Assembly (NCBI GenBank): GCA_011390675.1
Contig: JAABRX010000015.1
Location: forward strand, 1 to 38,709
Source: Trueperaceae bacterium
Lineage (GTDB): Bacteria > Deinococcota > Deinococci > Deinococcales > Trueperaceae
Reading direction: 5' to 3'
DNA length: 38,709 bases
Shown here one piece after another: positions 32,017 through 38,709 of the stretch. The stretch's first letter is position 1. Every line of letters begins with the position of its first letter. The notes beneath the pieces were generated by a model that worked only from the letters and a program-made list of their open reading frames with translations, had not been told where the DNA came from and made no database searches. The translations under genes were made by a program, and so were the position numbers.

Positions 32017-32691
32017 GTGAACCGGACCATCCTGATCGTCGAGGACGACCCCGACGTCGTGCGGGTGGCGCGCGCCTACCTCGAGCGCGAGGGCTACGCG
32101 GTGCTCGTCGAGAGCGACGGGGAAGCCGGCCTCCTGCGCGCTCGCGCCGCGCGACCGGATCTGGTCGTCCTCGATTGGATGCTGCCCAACGCCTCGGGTC
32201 TGGACGTCCTGCGCGGATTGCGCGCCGACGGGGGCGTGCCGGTGCTGATGCTCACCGCGCGGACCGACGAGGCCGACCGCGTGCTGGGCCTCGAGTTGGG
32301 GGCCGACGACTACCTGACCAAGCCGTACAGCCCGCGCGAGCTGGTGGCGCGCGTCGGCGCCGTCCTGCGGCGGACGGCCGCCACGGTCGCCGCCGACGAG
32401 GTGCTGCGCCACGGGGCACTGGAGGTCGACGTCGGCGCGCGCATCGCACGGCTCGACGGTCGCGACGTCGACCTCACGACGCTCGAGTTCGACCTGTTGC
32501 ACGCCTTCGCCGCGGCCCCCGCGCGGGTGTTCCGCCGCGACGAGCTGATCGAGCGCGTATGGGGCGGCGCGTACGACGGCAACGATCGGGTCGTCGACGT
32601 CCACGTGTCGAACCTGCGCCAGAAGCTGGCCGAGGCGGGCGGTGCCGACCTCATCCGCACGGTCCGCGGCGTCGGGTACGCGCTCCGATGA
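32017..32691 (+). CDS. OmpR-family response regulator of a probable copper-sensing system
   Basis: A 224-residue regulator. The receiver domain (~1-115) has the acidic pair in VEDDPD (residues 8-13), the phosphoacceptor Asp in LVVLDWMLP, the switch Thr in MLTAR, and Lys in LTKPYSP. The C-terminal winged helix (~128-224) ends with VDVHVSNLRQKL...IRTVRGVGYAL. The start is GTG 32017 with a gaggag site; nothing else nearby fits. Its stop overlaps the kinase ATG (ATGA, 32688-32691). Lying between the SHOCT/DUF305 operon and a Met-rich kinase, it probably controls the divergent operon. CusR/CopR-like function is inferred from context. Confidence 0.93.
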   Translation: MNRTILIVEDDPDVVRVARAYLEREGYAVLVESDGEAGLLRARAARPDLVVLDWMLPNASGLDVLRGLRADGGVPVLMLTARTDEADRVLGLELGADDYLTKPYSPRELVARVGAVLRRTAATVAADEVLRHGALEVDVGARIARLDGRDVDLTTLEFDLLHAFAAAPARVFRRDELIERVWGGAYDGNDRVVDVHVSNLRQKLAEAGGADLIRTVRGVGYALR

Positions 32692-33827
32692 AGGGCGTCC
32701 GGCGCGGCGCCACGGCGCGGCGCGCCAGCGGCCTCATGGCGCGGGTGTTCGCGGCCAACCTGGTGGTCGTCGCGGTGGCCGTGGTCGGGGCGTTGCTCGC
32801 CGGTTCGGCGCTCTCGCCGATCTTGCTCGACCGCCACATGGGGATGATGGGCCGGACGATGGCCCAGATGCCGGGGATGAGCGCGATGACGGCCGATCTG
32901 GAGGCGGCGTACCGGACGGCGCTGAGCCAATCGCTCGGCTGGGCGGCGGTGGTCGCGACCGTGGCCGCGGCCGGCGTGGCCTGGGTGGTGACGCTGCGGT
33001 TGCTGGCTCCGCTGCGCGCGTTGCAGGCGGCGAGCACCGCCATCGCGGCGGGTCGACGCGGTGCTCGCCTCGACGAGGACGCCCCCGGCGAGTTCGGCGA
33101 CGTCGCGGCGGCCTTCAACGGCATGGCGGAGGCCATCGAGCGGGGGGAGTCGGAACGCCGGCGCCTGGTGGCCGACCTCGCGCACGAGCTGCGCACCCCG
33201 CTCTCGAACCTGCGCGGCTACGTCGAGGCGCTGGAGGACGGCGTCTTCGAGTTCGACGACGCGACCCGAGCGGCGCTCGGGCGCCAGGTCGAACGGCTCG
33301 AGCGGCTCGTCGCCGACCTGGCGACGCTCCACGACGTCGAAGCCGGCCAGGTATCGCTCGAGATCGCGCCCACCGACGTCGTGGCCCTGGCGAGCGCTGG
33401 CGTCGCCGCGGTGCAGGCACGCTTCGCCGACAAGGGGATCGCGCTCACCTGCACGGCGCCCCCGGGCGGCGCGTGCGCGCTCGCGGACCCCGTGCGCGTG
33501 GGTCAGGTACTGGAGAACCTGCTCGCCAACGCGCTGCGGCACACACCGGTCGGCGGCACGGTGGCCGTCGCGGTGCGCACGGCGGGCGAGGGGGTGCGCG
33601 TCGAGGTGCGCGACACCGGACCCGGCGTCCCGGTGCGCGAGCGCGAGGCCGTCTTCCGCCGCCTCTACCGCGGCGACCCCGCCCGCGGCGCCACGGTCGG
33701 CGTCGGCAGCGGCGTTGGCCTGACCATCGCCAAGGCGCTCGTCGAGCGGCAGGGGGGCGCGATCGGCGTCGACGAGGCGCCGGGGGGTGGGGCGGCGTTC
33801 TGGTTCACGCTGCCGGGGTGTGGGTGA
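32688..33827 (+). CDS. Sensor histidine kinase with a Met-rich extracytoplasmic loop
   Basis: A 379-residue membrane kinase. TM1 spans ~17-41 and TM2 ~83-104. Between them is a short periplasmic loop with seven methionines in 17 residues (51-67: MGMMGRTMAQMPGMSAM), next to H50. A HAMP domain (~105-155) and the dimerisation helix with phosphoacceptor H166 (LAHELRTPLSNLRG) follow. The ATP domain has ENLLANALRHTP (276-287), DTGPGVP (309-315) and GVGSGVGLTI (338-347). Such a Met cluster is a natural Cu(I)/Ag(I) ligand, and the small size of the loop is unlike the large CusS sensor domain. It overlaps the response regulator gene by 4 bp. A copper signal is the simplest reading but is not proved. 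Confidence 0.92.
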   Translation: MKGVRRGATARRASGLMARVFAANLVVVAVAVVGALLAGSALSPILLDRHMGMMGRTMAQMPGMSAMTADLEAAYRTALSQSLGWAAVVATVAAAGVAWVVTLRLLAPLRALQAASTAIAAGRRGARLDEDAPGEFGDVAAAFNGMAEAIERGESERRRLVADLAHELRTPLSNLRGYVEALEDGVFEFDDATRAALGRQVERLERLVADLATLHDVEAGQVSLEIAPTDVVALASAGVAAVQARFADKGIALTCTAPPGGACALADPVRVGQVLENLLANALRHTPVGGTVAVAVRTAGEGVRVEVRDTGPGVPVREREAVFRRLYRGDPARGATVGVGSGVGLTIAKALVERQGGAIGVDEAPGGGAAFWFTLPGCG

Positions 33828-34256
33828 GGGAGGCTGAAGCCGAGGCAAGCGGAGCCGATGGCGGCGTCGTCGCGTCGGTCCACGTCCGCCGCTCGCCCAG
33901 GGGCCCATGACGCTGGGTGCGGAGCCGTTTCGTTCGCGTGACCGGCACGGTCTGCGGCTGGCCATGCGGGCCGCTCTCCGCACCGCACGGCGTGGGGGCC
34001 AAGGCGCACGAGCCGAAATCGGCATCGCACGAACGCCACGGTAGGCGCCACCGAGCGTCGGGGCAACCGAACGCGTGGCGCGTTCTCGGGTCGACGTACC
34101 GGATGCGCTTCACTCCAGCTTGATGAACCCTCGGTACCTTTGCATTGCCTGACCCGAGGAGGTGCGTTTGGATCCCATGGTCGTCCGGATCGGCTTCGGC
34201 CCCTTGCAGACCGCCGCCCCGCGATGCGGCGTCACCTCCAGGAAGGAGACAGCGAT
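33828..34256. other. 429-nt stretch without a recognisable gene
   Basis: Between the kinase stop and the DoxX start I find no convincing gene, RNA or repeat. Base composition is slightly less GC-rich than its surroundings near 34100-34150. A gaggaggt followed by GTG 34162 opens a frame to 34401, but it runs into the DoxX gene in another frame and looks spurious. The region may be degraded sequence. Confidence 0.5.
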
Positions 34257-34853
34257 ATGTTCAACACAGCTCCAGACATCCACTACCCCGAACCGAGGAT
34301 CACCCGATTCCTCTTCGCCTCCAAGGCGATGGCGCCGTTATGGACCATCGTCCGGATCTACCTGGGCTGGCAGTGGCTCACGTCCGGTTGGGGCAAGGTG
34401 ACCGGCGGCGGCTGGATCGGCGCTGAGGCCGGGGGAGCGGTCCGGGGGTTCCTGAACCGCGCGCTCGAGCTCTCCGTCGGCGAGCGTCCGTCGGTGACCG
34501 GCTGGTACGCCTGGCTCATCGAGAACGTGTTCCTGCCGAACGCGGCGATCATGAGCCACTTCGTCGCCTTCGGCGAACTGCTCGTCGGCATCGCCCTGAT
34601 CACAGGGTTCCTGACCGGCGCGAGCGCCTTCGTCGGAGGACTGATGAACGCCGCCTTCCTGCTGGCCGGTACCGTGTCGAGCAACCCGGTCATGTTCATT
34701 CTCGCCACCTGGGTCGTCCTCGCGTGGCGCGTCGCCGGCTACTACGGTCTGGACTACTGGGTTCTGCCGAGGATCGGCGCACCGCGTGGGGGGTTCGGCT
34801 CCGGGAAGCCGGCGGGCGAGTCGCGCGCGCCCGAAGCCCACGGGCAGCATTGA
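34257..34853 (+). CDS. DoxX family membrane protein
   Basis: A 198-residue membrane protein with four or five hydrophobic segments. DoxX-family landmarks: LWTIVRIYLGWQWLTSGWGKVTGGGWIG (~26-53), WYAWLIENVFLPNAAIMSHFVAFGELLVGIALITGFLTG (about 81-120), and FLLAGTVSSNPVMFILATWVVLAWRVAGYYGLDYWVLP (~130-167). DoxX relatives occur as quinol oxidase or thiosulphate oxidation subunits and in redox/thiol stress complexes; this version is the long DoxX-like type of unknown role. The start is ATG 34257 with an aaggaga site. It is followed directly by a helicase remnant. No DoxD/DoxA partner is present. Confidence 0.85.
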   Translation: MFNTAPDIHYPEPRITRFLFASKAMAPLWTIVRIYLGWQWLTSGWGKVTGGGWIGAEAGGAVRGFLNRALELSVGERPSVTGWYAWLIENVFLPNAAIMSHFVAFGELLVGIALITGFLTGASAFVGGLMNAAFLLAGTVSSNPVMFILATWVVLAWRVAGYYGLDYWVLPRIGAPRGGFGSGKPAGESRAPEAHGQH

Positions 34854-34894
34854 CCAGCGCGCCCGGCACCGGTTGCGTCGCGGCCCGCTCCCGC

Positions 34895-35014
34895 CTCGGC
34901 GAGGAGGTGCACGAGACCGAGCGGCACCTGCTCTACGTGGCGGTCACCCGGGCGCGGGACGAACGGTGGGTGTCGGGAGTGACGCCGGGGTCGGACGACC
35001 TGGCCGATCTCTAG
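34895..35014 (+). pseudogene. C-terminal remnant of a UvrD/PcrA-type helicase
   Basis: About 40 codons ending at TAG 35012-35014. They contain ETERHLLYVAVTRARD, a clear match to superfamily-1 helicase motif VI (E-E-R-R-L-L-Y-V-A-x-T-R-A), followed by VSGVTPGSDDLADL, like the tail of helicases of this group. No other helicase motif lies upstream: the preceding sequence is the end of the DoxX gene. It looks like the scar of a deletion or recombination that removed almost the whole gene. Confidence 0.65.
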
Positions 35015-35039
35015 CCACGAGCGAACGCTGGGAGGCCGG

Positions 35040-35045
35040 TACCCT
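35040..35045 (+). promoter_or_regulatory. -10 box for the thioredoxin-like gene (leaderless type)
   Basis: TACCCT, exactly 6 nt before ATG 35052; fits TANNNT. No ribosome-binding site is present. Confidence 0.5.
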
Positions 35046-35051
35046 ACCCGC

Positions 35052-35363
35052 ATGCGCACCTTCGAACTGCTCTACTTCGACGGCTGCCCGTCTTGGGCGC
35101 ACGCGTGGGCGGCGTTGGGCCAGGCCTTGGCCGAATCGCGGATCGACGCGACCGTGCGCCTGCGCGACGTGGCCGACCTGCCGCCCGAGGACCTGACCGG
35201 CTTCGCCGGTTCACCGACGATCCGCGTCGACGGCGTCGACCTGTTCGGGTACACCGGTCCGGCGGTGATGGCCTGCCGGCGCTACGGAGACATGCGGGCG
35301 CAGGGGTGGCCGAGCGTCGAGGCACTCCGCGCGCGCCTGGCCGACTCCGAACGCGCCGGTTAG
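35052..35363 (+). CDS. Thioredoxin-like protein with a single active-site cysteine
   Basis: A 103-residue cytosolic protein with a compact thioredoxin-like fold: FELLYFDGCPSW at the N-terminus (C12 where thioredoxins have CxxC; the second cysteine is replaced by Trp) and FAGSPTIRVDGVDLF (~55-69) with the usual cis-proline. Another cysteine (in VMACRRYG) occurs in the second half. Relatives annotated as thioredoxin or glutaredoxin family proteins often sit beside mercury and metal resistance genes. A metal-binding or monothiol redox role is possible. The start is ATG 35052 with a leaderless-type TACCCT. It converges on the Zn/Cd ATPase gene, overlapping it by 4 bp. Confidence 0.75.
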   Translation: MRTFELLYFDGCPSWAHAWAALGQALAESRIDATVRLRDVADLPPEDLTGFAGSPTIRVDGVDLFGYTGPAVMACRRYGDMRAQGWPSVEALRARLADSERAG

Positions 35364-37468
35364 CCCGCCGGCCGCAGCAACCGCAACCCGTTCGCCACCA
35401 CCAGCAGGCTGGTGCCTACGTCGGCGAAGACCGCCATCCACATGGTGCCGAGGCCCGTGAGGGTCAGGGCGAAGAACACCGCTTTGACGCCGAGCGCGAA
35501 CGCGATGTTCTGGACCAGCACCCGGTGGGTGGCGCGCGAGAGGCGCACGAAGCGGGCGACCTTGCCGAGGTCGTCGTCCATGAGGGCCACGTCGGCGGTC
35601 TCGATCGCGGTGTCGCTGCCCGCGGCCCCCATCGCGAAGCCGATGTCGGCGCGGGCGAGCGCGGGGGCGTCGTTGATGCCGTCGCCCACCATCCCGACCG
35701 CGCCTCCGCGAGCGCGCAGGTCGGTGATGGCGGCAGCTTTGTCCTCGGGAAGCTGCGCCCCGCGCGCGTCGACGATGCCCGCCTGCGATGCGATCGCGCG
35801 GGCGGCGTGGACGTTGTCGCCGCTGAGCAGCACCGTCTGGATGCCGAGCGCGTGCAGGTCGGCGACCGCAGCGCGGCTGGTCGCCCGGATCGTGTCCGCC
35901 ACGGCGAAGGCGGCGAGCGGCCCGCGGTCGTCGACCAGCACCACGGCGGTCTTGCCCTGACGCTCCCATGCTTCGAGACGCGCTGCGAGCTCCGGCGCAG
36001 GGTCCGGCGCCAGCGTGGGGCGACCGAGCTGGTAGCGAACGCCGCCCACACGGCCCTCGACGCCGAGGCCGGCCGTCGCGGTGAAGCCTTCGATCTCGAC
36101 CGATGCGCCTTCGGCGCCGGCCCGGGCGATCGCCCGCGCCACCGGATGGTCGGAACGCGCCGCCAGGGCGGTGGCGATGCCCAGCGCATCGACGTCTGCC
36201 CGCCCGTCGAGCACGACGGCGTCCGTGCCTTCGGGCGCACCGTGCGTGAGCGTGCCGGTCTTGTCGAGCGCCAGCCATCGCAGGTCGCGCCCGCGCTCCA
36301 GATAGGCGCCGCCCTTGATCAGGATCCCGGTGCGCGCCGCCGCCGCGAGGCCGCTGACCACCGTCACCGGGGTCGAGATCACCAGCGCGCACGGGCACGC
36401 GATCACGAGCAGCACGAGCGCCTGGTACGCCGAGGGAGCCCACCCGGCCCCCCACGCCAGCGGTGGGACGACCGCCACGCCGAGCGCGAACAGGACCACG
36501 AGCGGCGTGTAGACCCTGGCGAAGCGATCGACGAAGCGCTGGGTGGGCGCCCGCGCGCCCTGCGCCTCCTCCACCGCGCGCACGATGCGCGCGAGCGTGG
36601 TCCCGTCCGCAGCGGCGCTGGACCGGAACTCGAGGGCGCCCATCTCGTTGATCGTTCCCGCGTAGACGACGTCGCCCTCGGCCTTGTCGACGGGCAGCCC
36701 CTCACCGGTGATCGGCGCTTGGTCGACCGTCGAGCGCCCGGCCACCACGACGCCGTCGAGCGGGATGCGCCCTCCGGGGCGCACGCGCACCACGGTGCCG
36801 ATCGCCACCGACCGGGCGTCGACGTCGGCCCACGAGCCGTCGGCTGCGCGCACGGTCGCCGTCTGCGGCGCCAGGTCGAGGAGTTCGGCGATCGCTCGGC
36901 GGGCGCGATCGAGCGAGCCCGCTTCGATGCGTTCGGCCAGGGTGAACAGCACCATGACCATGGCCGCCTCGGACCACGCGCCGATGATCGCGGCACCCGT
37001 CACGGCGATGCTCATCAGCGCGTTGATGTTGAGCTCCCCGTGGCGCACCGCGATCCAGCCCTTGCGGTACGTGCCGAGTCCGGCGAGTCCGATCGCCAGG
37101 ACGGCGACGATCGCCGACGACCACTCCGGCGCGCCGACCCAGTGCAGGGCCTCGGACGCCATCGCCAACGCCCCTGCGACCACGAGCACCGAAGTGCCGC
37201 CCGGCCGCCGCACCGGCGCCGGTGCGCTGGCGTTCGTCGGCGTCATGCCGAGGCTGCGGAGGGCATCTTCGACGGCGCGGCCGGTCGCCGGGCCATGGTC
37301 GACCGTGAGGATCCGGCGGACCAGGTCGACATCCACGCGATGGACGTCGGTCATCCGCTCGAGCCGGTTTCGGATCAGCGCCTCCTCGGTCGGGCAATCC
37401 ATCTGCTCGATCCGCATGCGGCTCGTGACCGAAGGCGCGTCGCTGCGGGGGGTCGTCGTGCTGGCCAT
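35360..37468 (-). CDS. zntA: P1B-2 Zn/Cd/Pb-exporting ATPase
   Basis: A 702-residue heavy-metal ATPase. One N-terminal HMA-like domain has the divalent-metal motif QMDCPTEE (22-29). The membrane site CPC (358-360) lies in IACPCALVISTPVTVVSGLAAAARTGILIKGG, and the last helices read ADVGTSLLVVANGLRLL (the conserved P1B-2 Asp is in this helix); together these define the Zn/Cd/Pb class. DKTGT holds D402, with RSDHPVARA and [10 protein letters not shown] further on. One oddity: the actuator motif is TGEG (254-257) rather than TGES, keeping the catalytic Glu. It is divergent from a MerR-type regulator with the operator in between. The start is ATG 37468; an upstream in-frame start (37504) would overlap the promoter. 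The symbol reflects the family. Confidence 0.9.
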   Translation of the reverse strand: MASTTTPRSDAPSVTSRMRIEQMDCPTEEALIRNRLERMTDVHRVDVDLVRRILTVDHGPATGRAVEDALRSLGMTPTNASAPAPVRRPGGTSVLVVAGALAMASEALHWVGAPEWSSAIVAVLAIGLAGLGTYRKGWIAVRHGELNINALMSIAVTGAAIIGAWSEAAMVMVLFTLAERIEAGSLDRARRAIAELLDLAPQTATVRAADGSWADVDARSVAIGTVVRVRPGGRIPLDGVVVAGRSTVDQAPITGEGLPVDKAEGDVVYAGTINEMGALEFRSSAAADGTTLARIVRAVEEAQGARAPTQRFVDRFARVYTPLVVLFALGVAVVPPLAWGAGWAPSAYQALVLLVIACPCALVISTPVTVVSGLAAAARTGILIKGGAYLERGRDLRWLALDKTGTLTHGAPEGTDAVVLDGRADVDALGIATALAARSDHPVARAIARAGAEGASVEIEGFTATAGLGVEGRVGGVRYQLGRPTLAPDPAPELAARLEAWERQGKTAVVLVDDRGPLAAFAVADTIRATSRAAVADLHALGIQTVLLSGDNVHAARAIASQAGIVDARGAQLPEDKAAAITDLRARGGAVGMVGDGINDAPALARADIGFAMGAAGSDTAIETADVALMDDDLGKVARFVRLSRATHRVLVQNIAFALGVKAVFFALTLTGLGTMWMAVFADVGTSLLVVANGLRLLRPAG

Positions 37469-37473
37469 GGTCC

Positions 37474-37504
37474 AGTCCACACCCTCGAGCGGCTGTAGAG
37501 TCAA
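37474..37504 (-). promoter_or_regulatory. MerR-type promoter/operator of the Zn/Cd ATPase gene
   Basis: On the minus strand: TTGACT (37504-37499), 19-nt spacer, TGGACT (37479-37474). The long 19-nt spacer is the hallmark of MerR-family promoters. The imperfect dyad ACTCTACAG...CTCGAGGGT (37501-37481) matches 7 of 10 pairs and fits the ZntR/CadR operator style. The -10 ends 5 nt before ATG 37468, suggesting a leaderless message. Confidence 0.7.
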
Positions 37505-37524
37505 GGGGCGAAAGGAGGACCACC

Positions 37525-37938
37525 ATGCAGATCGGCGTACTCGCGCGTGCGGCCCGGTGCAGCGTCGCGACCATCCGGTACTACGAGCAGGCGGGGCTCC
37601 TCCCCGAACCAGCGCGGACCGAAGGCAACTTTCGGACGTACGCGCCCGTGCACCTGGAGCGCCTGCGCACGATCCGAGGCTGCCGCGCGCTCGACCTGTC
37701 GCTCGACGAGATCCGCGCGCTTCTGGCTCAAGCGGACGGTTCGGCGCCCGACTGCGCCGGCATCGACCGCATGATCGACGATCACCTCGCCCACGTCGAC
37801 GAACGGATCGGCGCGCTGTACCGGCTGCGCTCGCAGCTCCAGGCGCTCAGGGCGCGGTGCGACGGCGAGCACGAGATCGACGACTGCCGCGTGTTGAGCG
37901 GGCTGTCGGGTGCGGACGCCGGCGCCGTCGGTTCCTGA
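37525..37938 (+). CDS. MerR-family Cd/Pb/Zn-responsive regulator (CadR/PbrR type)
   Basis: A 137-residue transcription activator. The N-terminal winged helix has VATIRYYEQAGLLPEPARTEGNFRTY (14-39), followed by LRTIRGCRALDLSLDEIRALL. The long dimerisation helix is residues ~80-110. Metal ligands fit the CadR/PbrR pattern: C77 (PDCAGID), C112 (RCDGEHEIDDC) and C121; the 35- and 9-residue spacings match PbrR-type sensors of Pb(II) and Cd(II). It should bind the dyad at 37481-37501 and, with metal, activate the ATPase gene. The start is ATG 37525 with an aaaggagg site. It is convergent with the EAL gene. Confidence 0.92.
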   Translation: MQIGVLARAARCSVATIRYYEQAGLLPEPARTEGNFRTYAPVHLERLRTIRGCRALDLSLDEIRALLAQADGSAPDCAGIDRMIDDHLAHVDERIGALYRLRSQLQALRARCDGEHEIDDCRVLSGLSGADAGAVGS

Positions 37939-37957
37939 ACGACGGTCCGACCCGACG

Positions 37958-38709
37958 TCATGCTTGGGGTGCCACGCCTACCGGCAACGCCGCACCCGAC
38001 GCGAGCATCGCGACAAGGTCGGGTTCGCGCACCGGCACGCTGAAGTAGTACCCCTGCGCCACCGTGCACCCCAACGCCTGCAGCACCTCGAGTTGGCCGA
38101 CTTCCTCGACCCCTTCGGCGACGGCCTCGGCCTCCAGCGCCCGCGCCAGACCGAGCACGGTTTCCACCAGATCGCGGCTGTAGCCGACGCGCGCGACGTC
38201 GCGCACGAAGCTGCGGTCGACCTTGACCTCGTCGAAGCGGTACTCCTTGAGGTACTGGAGCGACGAGAAGCCGGTCCCGAAGTCGTCGAGCGCGAGGCGG
38301 ACCCCCAGGTCGTGGAGCCGCGCCAACTGGTCGCGCAGCGCCGCGGATTCGCGTATGAACACGCTCTCGGTGATCTCGAGCGTCAGGCTCGAGGGGGGCA
38401 CGCCTTCGGTCGCCAGCGCCTGCGCCACGTCCGACGCGAAATCGCCGACGGCCAGCTGCTCCACCGACACGTTCACGGCGACCGTGATCGGGGGGAGCTC
38501 CGCCTGGCGCCAACGCGCCAGCGCGCGGCACGCCGCGCGCAGCACCCAGTCCCCGAGCGGCGCGATCAGCCCACTGCGCTCCGCGATCGGGATGAACGCT
38601 CCGGGCGGAAGCTGCCCACGTTCGGGGTGCAGCCACCGCACCAGCGCCTCGGCCGCCACCATCCGGCCGGTCGCCAGGACGACCTTGGGCTGGTACTCGA
38701 GCACGAACT
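37958..38709 (-). CDS. EAL-domain cyclic-di-GMP phosphodiesterase, C-terminal part (5' end beyond the window)
   Basis: About 250 residues of an EAL domain, which hydrolyses the second messenger cyclic di-GMP. The chain enters the window at FVLEYQPKV, the start of the domain. Catalytic motifs are intact: AAEALVRW (the EAL metal Glu), VNVSVEQL, LEITES, LDDFGTGFSSLQYL with the two Asp residues, KVDRSFV with the Lys, and EGVEE. It should therefore be active. The protein certainly begins outside the window, since EAL domains usually follow GGDEF, PAS or sensor domains; the GTG at 38704 is internal. It is unlinked in function to the metal genes, and the gene is convergent with the MerR regulator 19 nt away. 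Confidence 0.92.
   Translation of the reverse strand, partial: FVLEYQPKVVLATGRMVAAEALVRWLHPERGQLPPGAFIPIAERSGLIAPLGDWVLRAACRALARWRQAELPPITVAVNVSVEQLAVGDFASDVAQALATEGVPPSSLTLEITESVFIRESAALRDQLARLHDLGVRLALDDFGTGFSSLQYLKEYRFDEVKVDRSFVRDVARVGYSRDLVETVLGLARALEAEAVAEGVEEVGQLEVLQALGCTVAQGYYFSVPVREPDLVAMLASGAALPVGVAPQA

Noticed and set aside
33828-34256. Possible tRNA or attachment site in the gene-free stretch
   Set aside because: I could not find a cloverleaf, a T-loop sequence or paired direct repeats.
34162-34401. Small open frame with a gaggaggt site upstream of the DoxX gene
   Set aside because: It overlaps the DoxX gene in another frame, has no recognisable protein features, and DoxX has its own good ribosome-binding site.
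36703-38048. Plus-strand frame of 454 codons opposite the Zn/Cd ATPase running through the MerR gene
   Set aside because: No motif, and it crosses two well-supported genes and their operator.

Overview
The window is a gene-dense, very GC-rich bacterial chromosome segment. I see no rRNA, tRNA, CRISPR array or intact mobile element. Two independent clues point to the Deinococcota (Deinococcus-Thermus group, perhaps a Truepera-like lineage). First, at least nine genes carry a TANNNT -10 box only 5-8 nt before the start codon and lack a Shine-Dalgarno sequence, which is the layout of the leaderless mRNAs typical of Deinococcus. Second, the CsoR copper sensor has a Cys-His-His metal site, as in Thermus, rather than Cys-His-Cys. 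The assignment is an inference; no marker gene is present.

Layout. (1) 1-5.3 kb: the end of an unknown protein, a secreted protein of unknown function and apolipoprotein N-acyltransferase (lnt) in overlapping register; then, on the other strand, cysQ and a P1B-4 type metal ATPase. (2) 5.4-10.9 kb: a CinA-like/nucleotidyltransferase fusion, a small exported protein, azlCD (branched-chain amino acid export), an aldo/keto reductase and an MFS transporter. (3) 10.9-15.1 kb: a sugar ABC transporter (binding protein and two permeases, no ATPase) with a zinc alcohol/polyol dehydrogenase; a strong 12-bp hairpin separates the binding-protein gene from the permeases. (4) 15.2-21.3 kb: a [2Fe-2S] ferredoxin, murJ, a double GNAT acetyltransferase and an 892-residue lipoprotein made of a very long coiled coil, including 26 consecutive heptads, ending in a LysM domain. 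(5) 21.3-33.8 kb: a copper-handling island. Minus-strand copZ-csoR-copA-DUF305-unknown form one overlapping operon; then come an MFS transporter, the periplasmic copper protein cueP and the P1B-3 ATPase copB. After these lies a SHOCT/DUF305-Met-rich-PepSY/BNR-propeller operon, and finally a two-component system whose kinase has a Met-rich extracytoplasmic loop. (6) 33.8-38.7 kb: a 429-nt stretch with no gene, a DoxX-family membrane protein, a scrap of a UvrD-type helicase, a thioredoxin-like protein, a P1B-2 Zn/Cd/Pb ATPase divergent from its MerR-type regulator, and an EAL-domain protein cut by the window edge.

Working together. All four major P1B ATPase subclasses (P1B-1, -2, -3, -4) occur within 34 kb. 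The copZ and copB promoters share a 20-nt element, 17/20 identical and dyad-symmetric at copB, located where a CsoR repressor would act. The proposed flow is cytosolic Cu(I) captured by CopZ, pumped out by CopA and CopB, and buffered outside the membrane by CueP and the two DUF305 proteins, with the Met-rich sensor kinase reporting extracytoplasmic metal. The SHOCT-DUF305/Met-rich/PepSY-BNR operon is the best candidate in the window for an undescribed system.
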